The notes beneath the pieces were generated by a model, which was not told where the DNA came from, ran no database searches, and saw only the letters and a list, made by a program, of their open reading frames with translations. The translations under genes were made by a program, and so were the position numbers. Below, piece after piece: positions 41,689 to 50,070 of a stretch of DNA of 64,000 nucleotides (positions are counted from its first letter, which is position 1; every line of letters begins with the position of its first letter). Source of the DNA: Mycobacterium sp. 852014-52450_SCH5900713 (lineage in GTDB: Bacteria; Actinomycetota; Actinomycetes; Mycobacteriales; Mycobacteriaceae); NCBI RefSeq assembly GCF_001667075.1, contig NZ_LZIL01000053.1, forward strand, positions 62,001-126,000, given 5' to 3'.

Positions 41689-43076
41689 CTCGAATGGCGA
41701 GAGCGCTGGCGTTGCCGGCCGCCGCCCTCATGCTGTTGGCGGGGCCGGCGGGCATGGCGGCTGCCGACAGCGGGCGTCCACAAGCCAAGCCCGAGGAGCG
41801 GGCAGCGGCTCTGATCCGGCCGTCCATCATGTATCTCGCCGGTGAAGGCTACGGGCTGGTCCGGCTCCCCAACGGTGAGGTGATGTCCCAATTCGGGCGA
41901 GGCACCAACATGCCGTTCCTGGCCACCTGGCACTGCACGGCCTTCGTCGTCAACCCCGACGGTTGGGTGGCGACGGCGGGCCACTGCGTCGACCCGGCGA
42001 GCGCCACACTTCTGATCCTCAAACGGGCCGCCCTCCAATACCAGAACGAGTATCCGGATGCACCCGAGTCGAGCGATCCGGCGGTCACGTTGGACTGGCT
42101 GCAAAAGAACGCGAGGGTGGAAGGCGACACACCCGGCCAAGGCCCCCACGTGAGTGTCACGCTGATGTCGGGCACGGGAACGAAACTCGCGGATAAGCTG
42201 GCCGCCAACGTCGCCGATTTCCGGCCGATGGGTAAGGGCGACGCCGCTCTGCTCAAGATCCCCAAGCGCAACCTACCGTCGTCGGAACTCGCTACCGATG
42301 CCGACGTCACCATCGGGACGCCCGTCCTCGCGGTGGGCTTCCCCGAGAGCACCCAAAACATCACCGGCCCTTCACTCGACCCCACCTACAAGAGCGGCAA
42401 GGTCAGCAAGAAGTCCCTCGCGGGATCCAATCCCGAGTACGAGATCGACGCCGCGATGACCGACGGCATGAGCGGTGGCCCGACGGTCGGGCTGAACGGA
42501 AAGGTACTCGGCGTCAACAGCTTCGCCCCCGTCAACGAAACACAGCCGTTCAACTTCATCACGCCGGTGGACGGTATCGCCGCGATATTGGCCGGCAAGG
42601 GAGTGAAGCCGGCGCTTGGACCCGCGGACCGGTTCTACCGCAAGGGATTAACCGACTTCTATGCGGGTCGCTACACCGATGCGATCGACGAGTTCGACCA
42701 GACCCTGGCGATGTCGCCCGGCTACCCCGGTCTGGACGATCTCAAGACAACGGCGGTCAACCTGCGCCAGCAGTACGGGGATTCCTCCCCGCTGAGCGGA
42801 CGGAATCTGTTGTGGTACATCGTCATCAGCGTCGCTTCGGTGCTCGGGCTCGGCGCCGGCCTGACCTACCTGGGGCTCAGGCTCCATCGTCGCGTCCCCA
42901 CGGCACCCGACGTACAACCGCTTCGTCTGATGCCCAAGCATGAGTTGGATGCCGGTGAACCGCACTTCTGCGCACATTGCGGGGCCGAGCACCACCCGAG
43001 CGAGCAGTTCTGCCCGAACTGCGGCAAGCACATAGACCTTCCTGCGGCGGTACGGGGAACCGGACTGATTTCCTGA
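41685..43076 (+). CDS. membrane-anchored trypsin-like serine protease with TPR and zinc-ribbon tail
   Basis: A 463-residue exported protein. A signal/anchor segment (ALALPAAALMLLAGPAGMAA, 8-27) is followed by a trypsin-like protease domain with His100 (TAGHC), Asp186 (KGDAALL) and Ser263 (DGMSGGP), then a single TPR-like unit (FYAGRYTDAIDEFDQTL, 325-341), a membrane helix (about 374-399) and a C-terminal tail with two CxxC pairs (Cys429, 432, 443, 446) forming a zinc ribbon. The protease would face outside and the zinc ribbon inside. GTG 41685 overlaps the small ORF stop; ATG 41694 is an alternative. The substrate is unknown. Confidence 0.85.
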   Translation: MTRMARALALPAAALMLLAGPAGMAAADSGRPQAKPEERAAALIRPSIMYLAGEGYGLVRLPNGEVMSQFGRGTNMPFLATWHCTAFVVNPDGWVATAGHCVDPASATLLILKRAALQYQNEYPDAPESSDPAVTLDWLQKNARVEGDTPGQGPHVSVTLMSGTGTKLADKLAANVADFRPMGKGDAALLKIPKRNLPSSELATDADVTIGTPVLAVGFPESTQNITGPSLDPTYKSGKVSKKSLAGSNPEYEIDAAMTDGMSGGPTVGLNGKVLGVNSFAPVNETQPFNFITPVDGIAAILAGKGVKPALGPADRFYRKGLTDFYAGRYTDAIDEFDQTLAMSPGYPGLDDLKTTAVNLRQQYGDSSPLSGRNLLWYIVISVASVLGLGAGLTYLGLRLHRRVPTAPDVQPLRLMPKHELDAGEPHFCAHCGAEHHPSEQFCPNCGKHIDLPAAVRGTGLIS

Positions 43077-43090
43077 CGGATGGCCTATCG

Positions 43091-43494
43091 GTGAGCGCGG
43101 GATTATCAACCAGGGTGGCGGCCCGGTTCGACGATGCGGCGGCCCGCACTCGGGGAGCCCTTGCGCAGCACGGATTCGGCGTGCTGACCGAAATAGATGT
43201 CAGGGCGAAGGTGCAGGTTCAGCTTGGCGTGGAGATGGAGGACTACCTGATCCTGGGCGCCTGCGATCCCGCCGTGGCGTATCGCGCCATCGGTGTGGAT
43301 CGAGAGATCGGCCTGCTGCTGCGTGCAACGTGTTGGTGCGCGCCGACCCGGGTGACCCGGGCACGGTGATCGTCGAGGCGATGGATCTCGGGCTCCTGGT
43401 CGAGGTGACCGGTGAGCCTGCGCTCATCGCGATCGCCGCCGAGATCACCGAGAATCTGCGTGCCGCGATCGCTTCGCTGACCGAAAGCGATTGA
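43091..43494 (+). pseudogene. DUF302 gene with a single-base frameshift
   Basis: The first frame from GTG 43091 reads as a DUF302 protein (FDDAAARTRGALAQHGFGVLTEID, then YLILGACDPAVAYRAIG) up to about 43320. It then leaves the family pattern (RATCWCAPT), while the next frame resumes it: CNVLVRADPGDPGTVIVEAMD and ITENLRAAIASL, ending at 43494. One missing base near 43318-43324, probably where family members have a Pro codon before CNV, explains this. It may be a true pseudogene or a sequencing error. Its end overlaps the hydrogenase protease gene by 50 bases on the other strand. Confidence 0.75.
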
Positions 43495-43945
43495 TCTCGG
43501 CGGCGACCATGCCGACCACCACCGGGATGGCTCGTTCGACCATCGGGCTCAGCCCATCCCCATGGCCGGTGTCTGCCGCCTCGACGGCGAAGACCACCAC
43601 CGCGCCGGGTACCCGCCCGAGCTCTCGAGCCAGCGCATGGGTGCGGCCGATATCGATGCTGTGCGAGCTCAACCCCTCGGCTTGGGTGGGCACCTCGTCC
43701 AGCTGGTAGCGATGGACGCGGCCCGGGGCCGCCGGGGTGACGACCGCCGCGTCGATGACCACGGCCAGCTCCGCCCCGCTCCACGCGTCGAGAACCCCCA
43801 ACGGTTCCGCAATGCCCGTATGCACAACGACGTTCGGCCAGGCGAGGCGTTCCATTGCCATCGCAGCGGCCACGCCGACGCCGTCGTCGCGCCGGTAGCA
43901 ATTGCCGAGCCCGATCACGGCAACCCTGCCGGCACCCTCGGTCAT
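43445..43945 (-). CDS. hydrogenase maturation protease
   Basis: A 166-residue HyaD/HycI-type endopeptidase that removes the C-terminal tail of the NiFe large subunit after nickel insertion. The family start VAVIGLGNCYRRDDGVGVAA includes the conserved D in RRDDGVG, followed by ELAVVIDAAV and SSHSIDIGRTHAL with the metal-site His. ATG 43945 overlaps the large-subunit stop (ATGA). Its 3' end overlaps the convergent DUF302 remnant. Confidence 0.9.
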   Translation of the reverse strand: MTEGAGRVAVIGLGNCYRRDDGVGVAAAMAMERLAWPNVVVHTGIAEPLGVLDAWSGAELAVVIDAAVVTPAAPGRVHRYQLDEVPTQAEGLSSHSIDIGRTHALARELGRVPGAVVVFAVEAADTGHGDGLSPMVERAIPVVVGMVAAEINRFRSAKRSRHADSR

Positions 43946-45234
43946 CGTCGCTGCACCGTCAGCGTCAAGAAGTGCGCCGAGCAGGAAATGCATGGGTCGT
44001 AATTACGAATCACCCGCTCGCACAGGGCCGTCAGGGCGGCATCGTCTAAGGTGAGGTTGTCGGACACCACCCGGGCGAGATCCGCTTCAATGGCGGCCTG
44101 GTTCTGCGATGTGGGCGGGATGATCGTCGCCGCACAGACCAGCCCGCCATGATCGATGTCGTAGCTGTGATACAGCAGGCCACGGGGCGCCTCGCTGACG
44201 CCGTGCCCGGTTCCCGGCCGGGCCCGTACGTCGACGAAAGGCCGTGGCGGCCGCTCGTATCCGTCGATGATGCGCAGCGCCTCTTCGATCGCGTAGACGA
44301 CCTCTACGGAGCGAACGATGATGCTGCGAAACGGATTTCGGCATTCCTGCGAGAGCCCGGCCGCCGCGGCCGCCTGGGCCGCGATCGGTGAAAGAGCCGA
44401 CGAGTTCAGGCTATAGCGCGCCAGGGGGCCGGTGATGTAGCGGCCGCCGTCGAGCGTCGCGTGCAGGGCGGTGGAATGGGGCACCTGCAACTCGCGCACG
44501 TGCTCGGTGAAGTCGTTGACCGCGAACGCCTCCCCGGCGCTGCGCGCGATGACGCCGTTCTCGATCGGATACTGGCCGACCTGGCTCAGCGCCAGCATCT
44601 CATGGTCGAGTTCGAGGTCGGGGAAGTCGAAACCGGCTACCCACTCGACCGTCGCGACCGCGTCGTCGAGCGCCCGGCGTAACTGCTCGGCGACGGGAGC
44701 GAACTGCGACCGGCTGGGCACCGAGTAGAACCCACCCAGGCGCACGTTGATCGGGTGGATCGACCGCCCGCCGACGAAGTCCATCAGCGCATTGCCCGCC
44801 TTCTTCAATCGCAGGCCGCGTTCGACGATCTCGCGCTCGTCGCGAGCCAGCGCGATCGCATCGGGGTAGCCGAGGAAGTCGGGTGCGTGCAAGAGATAGA
44901 TGTGCAGCATGTGGCTGTGAATCCACTCGCCGCAGTACAGCAGCCGGCGCAGCGCGACGAGCTCTGGATCCACCTCGACGCCACAGGCGCTTTCGATCGC
45001 GTTGCAGGCGCTCACCTGGTAGGCGACCGGGCAGATTCCGCACACCCGCGCGGTGAGATCCGGCGGCTCGGTGTAGGCGCGTCCTCGCAGGAATGCTTCA
45101 AAAAATCGGGGCGGCTCATAGATGTTCAATTCGACGGTTTGCAGCGCACCGTCCTTGAGCGTGACGTGCAGCGCCCCTTCGCCTTCCACCCGGGTCAGGG
45201 TGCCGACGGACAGCGTCCGGGTCGCCGGGTTCAC
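43942..45234 (-). CDS. hyhL: NiFe hydrogenase large (alpha) subunit, group 3b type
   Basis: Catalytic subunit of 430 residues. The proximal nickel ligands are C65 and C68 in ARVCGICPVAYQ, and the distal pair C415 and C418 in DPCISCSAH; processing after H421 would remove nine residues (FLTLTVQRR), and the protease gene follows. Group 3b enzymes couple NAD(P)H to H2 in the cytoplasm and are used by mycobacteria to dump reductant under hypoxia. ATG 45234 overlaps the small-subunit stop by four bases. Confidence 0.93.
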   Translation of the reverse strand: MNPATRTLSVGTLTRVEGEGALHVTLKDGALQTVELNIYEPPRFFEAFLRGRAYTEPPDLTARVCGICPVAYQVSACNAIESACGVEVDPELVALRRLLYCGEWIHSHMLHIYLLHAPDFLGYPDAIALARDEREIVERGLRLKKAGNALMDFVGGRSIHPINVRLGGFYSVPSRSQFAPVAEQLRRALDDAVATVEWVAGFDFPDLELDHEMLALSQVGQYPIENGVIARSAGEAFAVNDFTEHVRELQVPHSTALHATLDGGRYITGPLARYSLNSSALSPIAAQAAAAAGLSQECRNPFRSIIVRSVEVVYAIEEALRIIDGYERPPRPFVDVRARPGTGHGVSEAPRGLLYHSYDIDHGGLVCAATIIPPTSQNQAAIEADLARVVSDNLTLDDAALTALCERVIRNYDPCISCSAHFLTLTVQRR

Positions 45235-45986
45235 GGCTTGCCCCGCTCGGCGGCGAAGTTCACGACGTTGAAGGTCGAGAACACCCGGTCGACGTCACCG
45301 TCGGACATCCCGTCGCGGCGCAGCAACGGGATCAGTGTCCCGATTTGCGGCGCCGCGGACGGGCCGAAACAGCCGTAGCAACCGCGATGATGGCTGGGGC
45401 ACAACGCACCACACCCGGCGTGGGTGACCGGCCCCAGGCACGGAATGCCGTCGGCGACAACGACACACGTGGTCCCACGCAGCTTGCACTCGGTGCACAC
45501 GGTCTTGGCCGGGAGCCGGGGTTTGCGCCCGATCAGCAGGGCCGCCAAGGTGTCGAGCAGCTGGCCCCGATCGATCGGGCAGCCCGGCACCTGGTAATCC
45601 ACCTTGACGTGCGCCGAGGCGGGCGTCGAGGTTGCCAGCGTGTCAATGTATTCCGGCTTGGCATATACGACGGATGCGAACTCGGCGACGTCGGCGAAGT
45701 TGCGCAGCGCCTGCACTCCCCCGGCCGTCGCGCACGCGCCGATGGTTACCAGCACCTTGGACTGGTCGCGGATTTCGCGGATCCGTTGCTCGTCGTGATG
45801 GGTGGTGATGGAGCCCTCGACAAGAGACACGTCGTAGGGTCCGCCGACCATCGAGCTCGACGCTTCGGCGAAGGTGGCGATCTGCACCTGGTCGGCGAGG
45901 GTCAGCAACTCGTCCTCGCAGTCGAGCAGCGTCAGCTGGCAACCGTCGCAGGAAGCGAACTTCCACACGGCCAGAGTGGGACCCAT
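45231..45986 (-). CDS. hyhS: NiFe hydrogenase small (delta) subunit, group 3b type
   Basis: A 251-residue electron-transfer subunit. The proximal cluster motif KFASCDGCQLTLLDCE has C13 and C16; later cysteines lie in IGACATAGG, VPGCPID, VCTECKLRG and GCYGCFGP. ATG 45986 follows AAGGAGCTGTA and overlaps the gamma stop by one base (TAATG). The open frame running up to 46739 overlaps the gamma gene in another frame and is not real. Confidence 0.92.
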   Translation of the reverse strand: MGPTLAVWKFASCDGCQLTLLDCEDELLTLADQVQIATFAEASSSMVGGPYDVSLVEGSITTHHDEQRIREIRDQSKVLVTIGACATAGGVQALRNFADVAEFASVVYAKPEYIDTLATSTPASAHVKVDYQVPGCPIDRGQLLDTLAALLIGRKPRLPAKTVCTECKLRGTTCVVVADGIPCLGPVTHAGCGALCPSHHRGCYGCFGPSAAPQIGTLIPLLRRDGMSDGDVDRVFSTFNVVNFAAERGKP

Positions 45987-46828
45987 TACAGCTCCTTGAC
46001 TGCCAGTAGCGGGGCGGCGACGTCGTAACCGACGACAGGCCCGTCGCGACACACCAGCAACTGGCTCAGCTGGCAGTGGCCGCACGTTCCGATTCCGCAT
46101 TGCATGTTGCGCTCCAGCGATACCCGAATATCGTTGGCAGCCATACCTTTGGCCAACAACGCCTCCGCGGCGAACCGCAGCATCGGCTCCGGGCCGCATA
46201 GAAACGCGGTGGTGCGGTCGGGATTCAACGCGAGCCGCTTCAGCGGCTCGGTGACCAGGCCGACCTCGCCGCGCCAGCCGTGGACCGGGACGTCGACGGT
46301 CAAGTGCAGTTCGATCTGCGGGTCGGCGGACCACGTCTCGAGCTGGGCGGCGAACACGAAGTCCTCGCGCGAGCGGGCGCCCGCGATCAGGATCAGCTTG
46401 CCGTAGCGCGCCCGCGCGGCCAGTGCGCCCAGTATCGCCGGGCGCAGCGGGCACAGCCCCACACCCCCGGCGACCATGACCAGATCTCGCCCGGCGGCTT
46501 CCTCGAGCCCCCAGGTCGTGCCGAACGGGCCCCGCACCCCGATGACTGCGCCCGGCTGCGCGTCGTGCAGGGCGCGGCTCACCGCCCCGACCGCGCGGAT
46601 GGTGTGCGTGATCGAGCCGTCGGTGACCGTGGGGTCGCCGCTGATGGAGATCGCGGCCTCGCCGACGCCGAAGGCGTAGAGCATCATGAACTCCCCGGGC
46701 TGTGGGGTGCGCAGGGCTTCGCCGAGCGGTTCGAGGCACAGGGTCGCCGAGTCGGGGCTTTCCACGACGCGGCTGCGTACCCGGTAGGGGTTGGGCGCCA
46801 TCGAGGACGGTGGTGTGCCGTCAGTCAT
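45986..46828 (-). CDS. hyhG: hydrogenase gamma subunit, FAD/NAD(P)-binding
   Basis: A 280-residue diaphorase subunit of the ferredoxin-NADP reductase type: FAD-binding barrel (about 10-105), NAD(P) domain beginning VMVAGGVGLCPLRPAI and a C-terminal 2Fe-2S motif MQCGIGTCGHCQL with a fourth Cys in LLVCRDG. It links hydrogen chemistry to NAD(P)H. ATG 46828 overlaps the beta subunit gene by eight bases. Confidence 0.92.
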   Translation of the reverse strand: MTDGTPPSSMAPNPYRVRSRVVESPDSATLCLEPLGEALRTPQPGEFMMLYAFGVGEAAISISGDPTVTDGSITHTIRAVGAVSRALHDAQPGAVIGVRGPFGTTWGLEEAAGRDLVMVAGGVGLCPLRPAILGALAARARYGKLILIAGARSREDFVFAAQLETWSADPQIELHLTVDVPVHGWRGEVGLVTEPLKRLALNPDRTTAFLCGPEPMLRFAAEALLAKGMAANDIRVSLERNMQCGIGTCGHCQLSQLLVCRDGPVVGYDVAAPLLAVKEL

Positions 46829-47945
46829 CGCGGGCCATTTTGTTCATCTCTTCGGTGATGTCGATCCCGGTGGGGCACCAGGCGATGCAGCGCCCGCAGC
46901 CGACACAGCCGGAGGAGCCGAACTGGTCGTGCCAGGTGCCCAGTTTGTGGGTGATCCAGTGCCGGTACCGCGATTCCGGGGACTGGCGCACGCTGCCGCC
47001 GCCGTGCACGTAGGTGAAATCGAACTCGAAACACGAGGCCCAGTGCTGCCAGCGCTCGGCGTGCTCACCGGTCAGGTTGCTGACGTCCTCGGTGCTTGTG
47101 CAGTAGCAGGTCGGGCACACCATCGTGCAGTTGCCGCAGGTCAGGCAGCGGCTGGCGACCTCCTCCCACTGCGGCGATTCGCGCGACTCGATCAGCAGGT
47201 TGCGCAGGTTGGTGTCCGGCATCGCGCGGCCCATCCGGTGCGAAGCGGCCTGCACCGCGGCGTGCGCCGAATCGATCTCCGCATCGTCGGCAACCCGATG
47301 GGGAACTGCGGCAAGGACTTCGGCACCCTCGTCGGTGCCCACCTCGACCAAGTAGGTCACGCCATCGTCGTCGGGCCGCTCCGTGAGGGCCAAGTCGTAG
47401 CCCGGTCCGGCCGCGGGGCCGGTGCCCATCGAGGCGCAGAAGCACAGGCCGCCCGGCTCCGTGCAATTCACCGCGACCACGAAGATCTGGCGATGCCGGC
47501 GGACGAAGGAGTTGTCGGGGAACTGGCCCCGGCCAAGGACCCGGTCGAGCGTCGCGATCGCGGCCAAGTCACACCCACGCACGCCCAGGAACGCGTACCG
47601 CGGAACCTCCTCGTCGGAATCGGCGGTGCTGAACCCGTCCCGGGTGCCGGACCACAGCCGGCGCCGCGGCGGGTGCAGGAACTGCTTCCAGGACTGGGGC
47701 CCCGATGAGTGCCCGAACGCCGCGTCATCGTCACGCCTGCGCACCCGATACTGCCCGGGCGCCACGTCGACGCCCCATCCCCGCGGCAGGTCGGCGGCGG
47801 ACTCCAGCTGATCCAGCACGATCGCGTTGTCCCGCAACGTCGGACCGATGACACGGTATCCGCGCTCGATCAGGACCTCGACCAGACGGTGCAGTCCGGC
47901 GGTGTCAAACGATGCGGCACCGTGGTTCTCGCCGTATCCGCTCAT
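46821..47945 (-). CDS. hyhB: hydrogenase beta subunit, 4Fe-4S ferredoxin type
   Basis: A 374-residue iron-sulfur subunit. Two 4Fe-4S motifs are near the C-terminus: CLTCGNCTMVCPTCYC and CVGCGRCIAWCP. The N-terminal region has the sulfhydrogenase beta pattern including VRGCDLAAIATLDRVL and FVVAVNCTEPGGLCFC. ATG 47945 is the first of the hydrogenase genes; the frame upstream overlaps the Rv1733c-like gene. It lies 59 bases after that gene, so both may share the promoter before acg copy 4. No Hyp maturation genes occur in the window. Confidence 0.9.
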   Translation of the reverse strand: MSGYGENHGAASFDTAGLHRLVEVLIERGYRVIGPTLRDNAIVLDQLESAADLPRGWGVDVAPGQYRVRRRDDDAAFGHSSGPQSWKQFLHPPRRRLWSGTRDGFSTADSDEEVPRYAFLGVRGCDLAAIATLDRVLGRGQFPDNSFVRRHRQIFVVAVNCTEPGGLCFCASMGTGPAAGPGYDLALTERPDDDGVTYLVEVGTDEGAEVLAAVPHRVADDAEIDSAHAAVQAASHRMGRAMPDTNLRNLLIESRESPQWEEVASRCLTCGNCTMVCPTCYCTSTEDVSNLTGEHAERWQHWASCFEFDFTYVHGGGSVRQSPESRYRHWITHKLGTWHDQFGSSGCVGCGRCIAWCPTGIDITEEMNKMARDD

Positions 47946-48004
47946 CGGCCCATCATCCGCCGGTTCGGTTGTGCTGTATAGGGGTTTGGCAACGGGGTCA
48001 TCGG

Positions 48005-48565
48005 CTACGAGGCCTCCGCGAGCAACTTGATGTCGCGTTCCCACAGGGCGTCGCGGGCGCGATCCAACCGGGACCGGACGACCGCCACGAGTGCCGCCAT
48101 CGTCATCGTCGCCGCCAGCGCTGTCACCAGCGCCACGCCGGCCGCCTCGCCCACGGCGAGCCAGGCGGGGGTGGGCGGATCCACCGGATTGCCGTCCCCG
48201 TCCACCCACATCTCGATGGTTCCGCCCACCTTGGCCTGCTCGGTGACCACCAGTGGTCCGTTGCGCTCCCCGCTCGGCCCTGGCCACTTCGCCTGCACGA
48301 CAACGACACCCAAATCCTCGACCAGGGCGTCGACGATCGTCGCCATTACCCGGTGCCGCTCGTGCGCCTCCCGGGTGTACACCCCATCCCGCGCGCCGTA
48401 GGTCACCGCGCCGAGCACACCGGCGAAGGGGACGGCGATCATGGATACGACAAGCGCGACCAACATGACCAACGATTCGATGCGGTCCGCGCGGCGGAGC
48501 AACGGGTTACGGCCGAAGACGCGAGCGATCCGCCAGCGGCTGGGTTCCCAGGTGAACGTCTCCAT
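48005..48565 (-). CDS. Rv1733c-like membrane protein
   Basis: A 186-residue protein with two membrane segments (about 29-58: SLVMLVALVVSMIAVPFAGVL; and about 137-160) and an outer loop between them. The start WRIARVFGRNPLLRRADRIES and the C-terminal ARDALWERDIKLL match the family of the DosR-regulon antigen Rv1733c. Function is unknown. ATG 48565 follows AGAGGA. It lies 41 bases after acg copy 4 on the same strand. Confidence 0.85.
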   Translation of the reverse strand: METFTWEPSRWRIARVFGRNPLLRRADRIESLVMLVALVVSMIAVPFAGVLGAVTYGARDGVYTREAHERHRVMATIVDALVEDLGVVVVQAKWPGPSGERNGPLVVTEQAKVGGTIEMWVDGDGNPVDPPTPAWLAVGEAAGVALVTALAATMTMAALVAVVRSRLDRARDALWERDIKLLAEAS

Positions 48566-48606
48566 AGTGTCCTCTGCGCCGCAACCGTTTCGGTGGATTC
48601 GCCGGT

Positions 48607-49605
48607 TCAGAGGGCGACCTGGTGCTGGTGATCGGTCACCCACTCGACGAAGTCGGAGAGCTCGCGCCGCGGTGTCGCCGGCAACGGGTCCGCGTTGATG
48701 GGCGCCCAGCCGACCCGGAGCAGCATCTGAGGATGACTGCTGTCGCCGAAGATGTCGGACTGGACCGCCGCGCGCGTTTCGGGCGTCTCCAACGGTTCGG
48801 TGACCGGGCAACTGGCCAGCCCGAGCGACGTCGCGGTGAGCAGCACGACGCTGGTCGCCTCGCCGGCGCGTAGCTGGGCCAGGCGGTCGTCGTTGCGGGT
48901 GCCAAGTGCGAGAACGACGGCGTTGTGGTCGGCCGACGACGAGTCCGGCGGCATGGGCAGCACCGGGCCGGCGAAGACCCGGCCCGGAATCTTCGCCGTG
49001 AGATCCGGCACCGGCGTGTTGCGGGCAGGGACACCGGCCACCGACGCGTAGCGACCACTCCACTCGGTGAGCTCGGCGAGATAGTCCTGATTCATGTGGT
49101 CGCGGATGGATTGAGCGACGATCTTCCGCAGATTGTCGAGGTCTTCGACCTGGCACAGCGTTACCCCGTTTCGAGCCGCCCGCGCCGCCATCAGCGCAAC
49201 ATCGCCCACCGGCACGGGCCAGGAGCTGTAGTAGCGCCGGTCGGTTCGCCGCCGCGGTATGGCCGCGGCCAGCGCGATGTCGACGGAGTCGGCGCGGTGT
49301 GGCGAAAGCTCGATGGCCGCAAGGTGGCTGGGGTCGGCGGGGTTCGGGAGCCGGGTCACCTTGGAAAGCCACCCGACCGCCGCAAGCGCGACAACACAGT
49401 GATGCAGGGCCGCACCGCAACTCAGCATCAGGTCACGGCCATCCGGGTCGGTGTTGGGCAGTTGCCGGCTCGTGTCGGAGTAGAGGTGCAGGCTCGTTGC
49501 GTCCACCCGCCACCGCCAGGGTTGGGTGTTATGCACCGAAGGCGCCCGAGATGCCAAACTCAAGACCGTCCGGACCGTGCCGGCATCCGGAAATCGAGTG
49601 TTCAT
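48607..49605 (-). CDS. Acg family nitroreductase-like FMN protein (copy 4)
   Basis: A 332-residue Acg-type protein with APSVHNTQPWRW, LMLSCGAALHHCVVAL, RRRTDRRYY and LGLASCPVTEPL. It is the most diverged of the four copies (NTQ in place of NSQ; different central part) and is nearest in style to Rv3127. A DosR box stands 88 bases before the ATG, and the Rv1733c-like gene and hydrogenase follow on the same strand. Confidence 0.88.
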   Translation of the reverse strand: MNTRFPDAGTVRTVLSLASRAPSVHNTQPWRWRVDATSLHLYSDTSRQLPNTDPDGRDLMLSCGAALHHCVVALAAVGWLSKVTRLPNPADPSHLAAIELSPHRADSVDIALAAAIPRRRTDRRYYSSWPVPVGDVALMAARAARNGVTLCQVEDLDNLRKIVAQSIRDHMNQDYLAELTEWSGRYASVAGVPARNTPVPDLTAKIPGRVFAGPVLPMPPDSSSADHNAVVLALGTRNDDRLAQLRAGEATSVVLLTATSLGLASCPVTEPLETPETRAAVQSDIFGDSSHPQMLLRVGWAPINADPLPATPRRELSDFVEWVTDHQHQVAL

Positions 49606-49690
49606 GGCGGTCGTTTCCCTTCGGTATTTCTTCGTCTTACCTACGATTGCCGATCGGTGCCGGCCCGACGAGAGCCTGACGGCTCTAGCC

Positions 49691-49710
49691 CGAGGGACTT
49701 TGGGCCAATC
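49691..49710 (-). promoter_or_regulatory. DosR box before acg copy 4 / hydrogenase unit
   Basis: CGAGGGACTTTGGGCCAATC; core GGGAC-TTTG-GGCCA at 49694-49707, close to the classical GGGACTTTNGGCC form. It lies just past the Rv2628-like stop at 49717. Confidence 0.8.
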
Positions 49711-49716
49711 GCATAG

Positions 49717-49983
49717 CTACGCGGCCGCCGCGACGCTCACGTCGACGGATAGCCGATCGCCGATGGCGTAGGCCACCGACCAGTCGCCGAGGCACGCCGC
49801 CCGTGCCAGCTCGTCAACCAGGGGGCTGTGGGCGCCAAGCTCCGCCAGCCATGCCGTGACGATGGGTGCGATCTCATGACCGGGCACCCGGACGGTGCGT
49901 CCGCCGTGCAAACGATCGGTGACGCGGTACATCATCGGGGTCGGCACGGCTCGCAGATGGTGGCGTCTTGTTGTGAACCTCAT
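49717..49983 (-). CDS. Rv2628-like small dormancy protein
   Basis: An 88-residue protein matching the C-terminal 70 residues of Rv2628, a DosR-regulon antigen, through YRVTDRLHGGRTVRVPG and LVDELARAACLGDWSVAYAIG. Function is unknown. ATG 49983 follows GAGGAGGCCGTG. It is shorter than Rv2628 at the N-terminus. No clear DosR box precedes it; a half-like sequence AGGGCCGAACGCAACC is at 50040-50055. Confidence 0.85.
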   Translation of the reverse strand: MRFTTRRHHLRAVPTPMMYRVTDRLHGGRTVRVPGHEIAPIVTAWLAELGAHSPLVDELARAACLGDWSVAYAIGDRLSVDVSVAAAA

Positions 49984-50070
49984 CACGGCCTCCTCGATCG
50001 AGCCTGGAATACATCCGACCACTCCACCGCTCCGGCCCACAGGGCCGAACGCAACCGGGCGGCAGGTGCT

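Noticed and set aside
45987..46739. N-terminal extension of the hydrogenase small subunit
   Set aside because: Runs through the gamma subunit gene in another frame; ATG 45986 has a strong ribosome site and starts the conserved protein.
47946..48004. Possible DosR box directly before the hydrogenase genes
   Set aside because: The nearest sequence (GGGGTTTGGCAACG) matches only part of a half-site; too weak to call.
48566..49420. N-terminal extension of the Rv1733c-like gene
   Set aside because: Overlaps acg copy 4 and is Arg/Pro-rich; the family start is at 48565.
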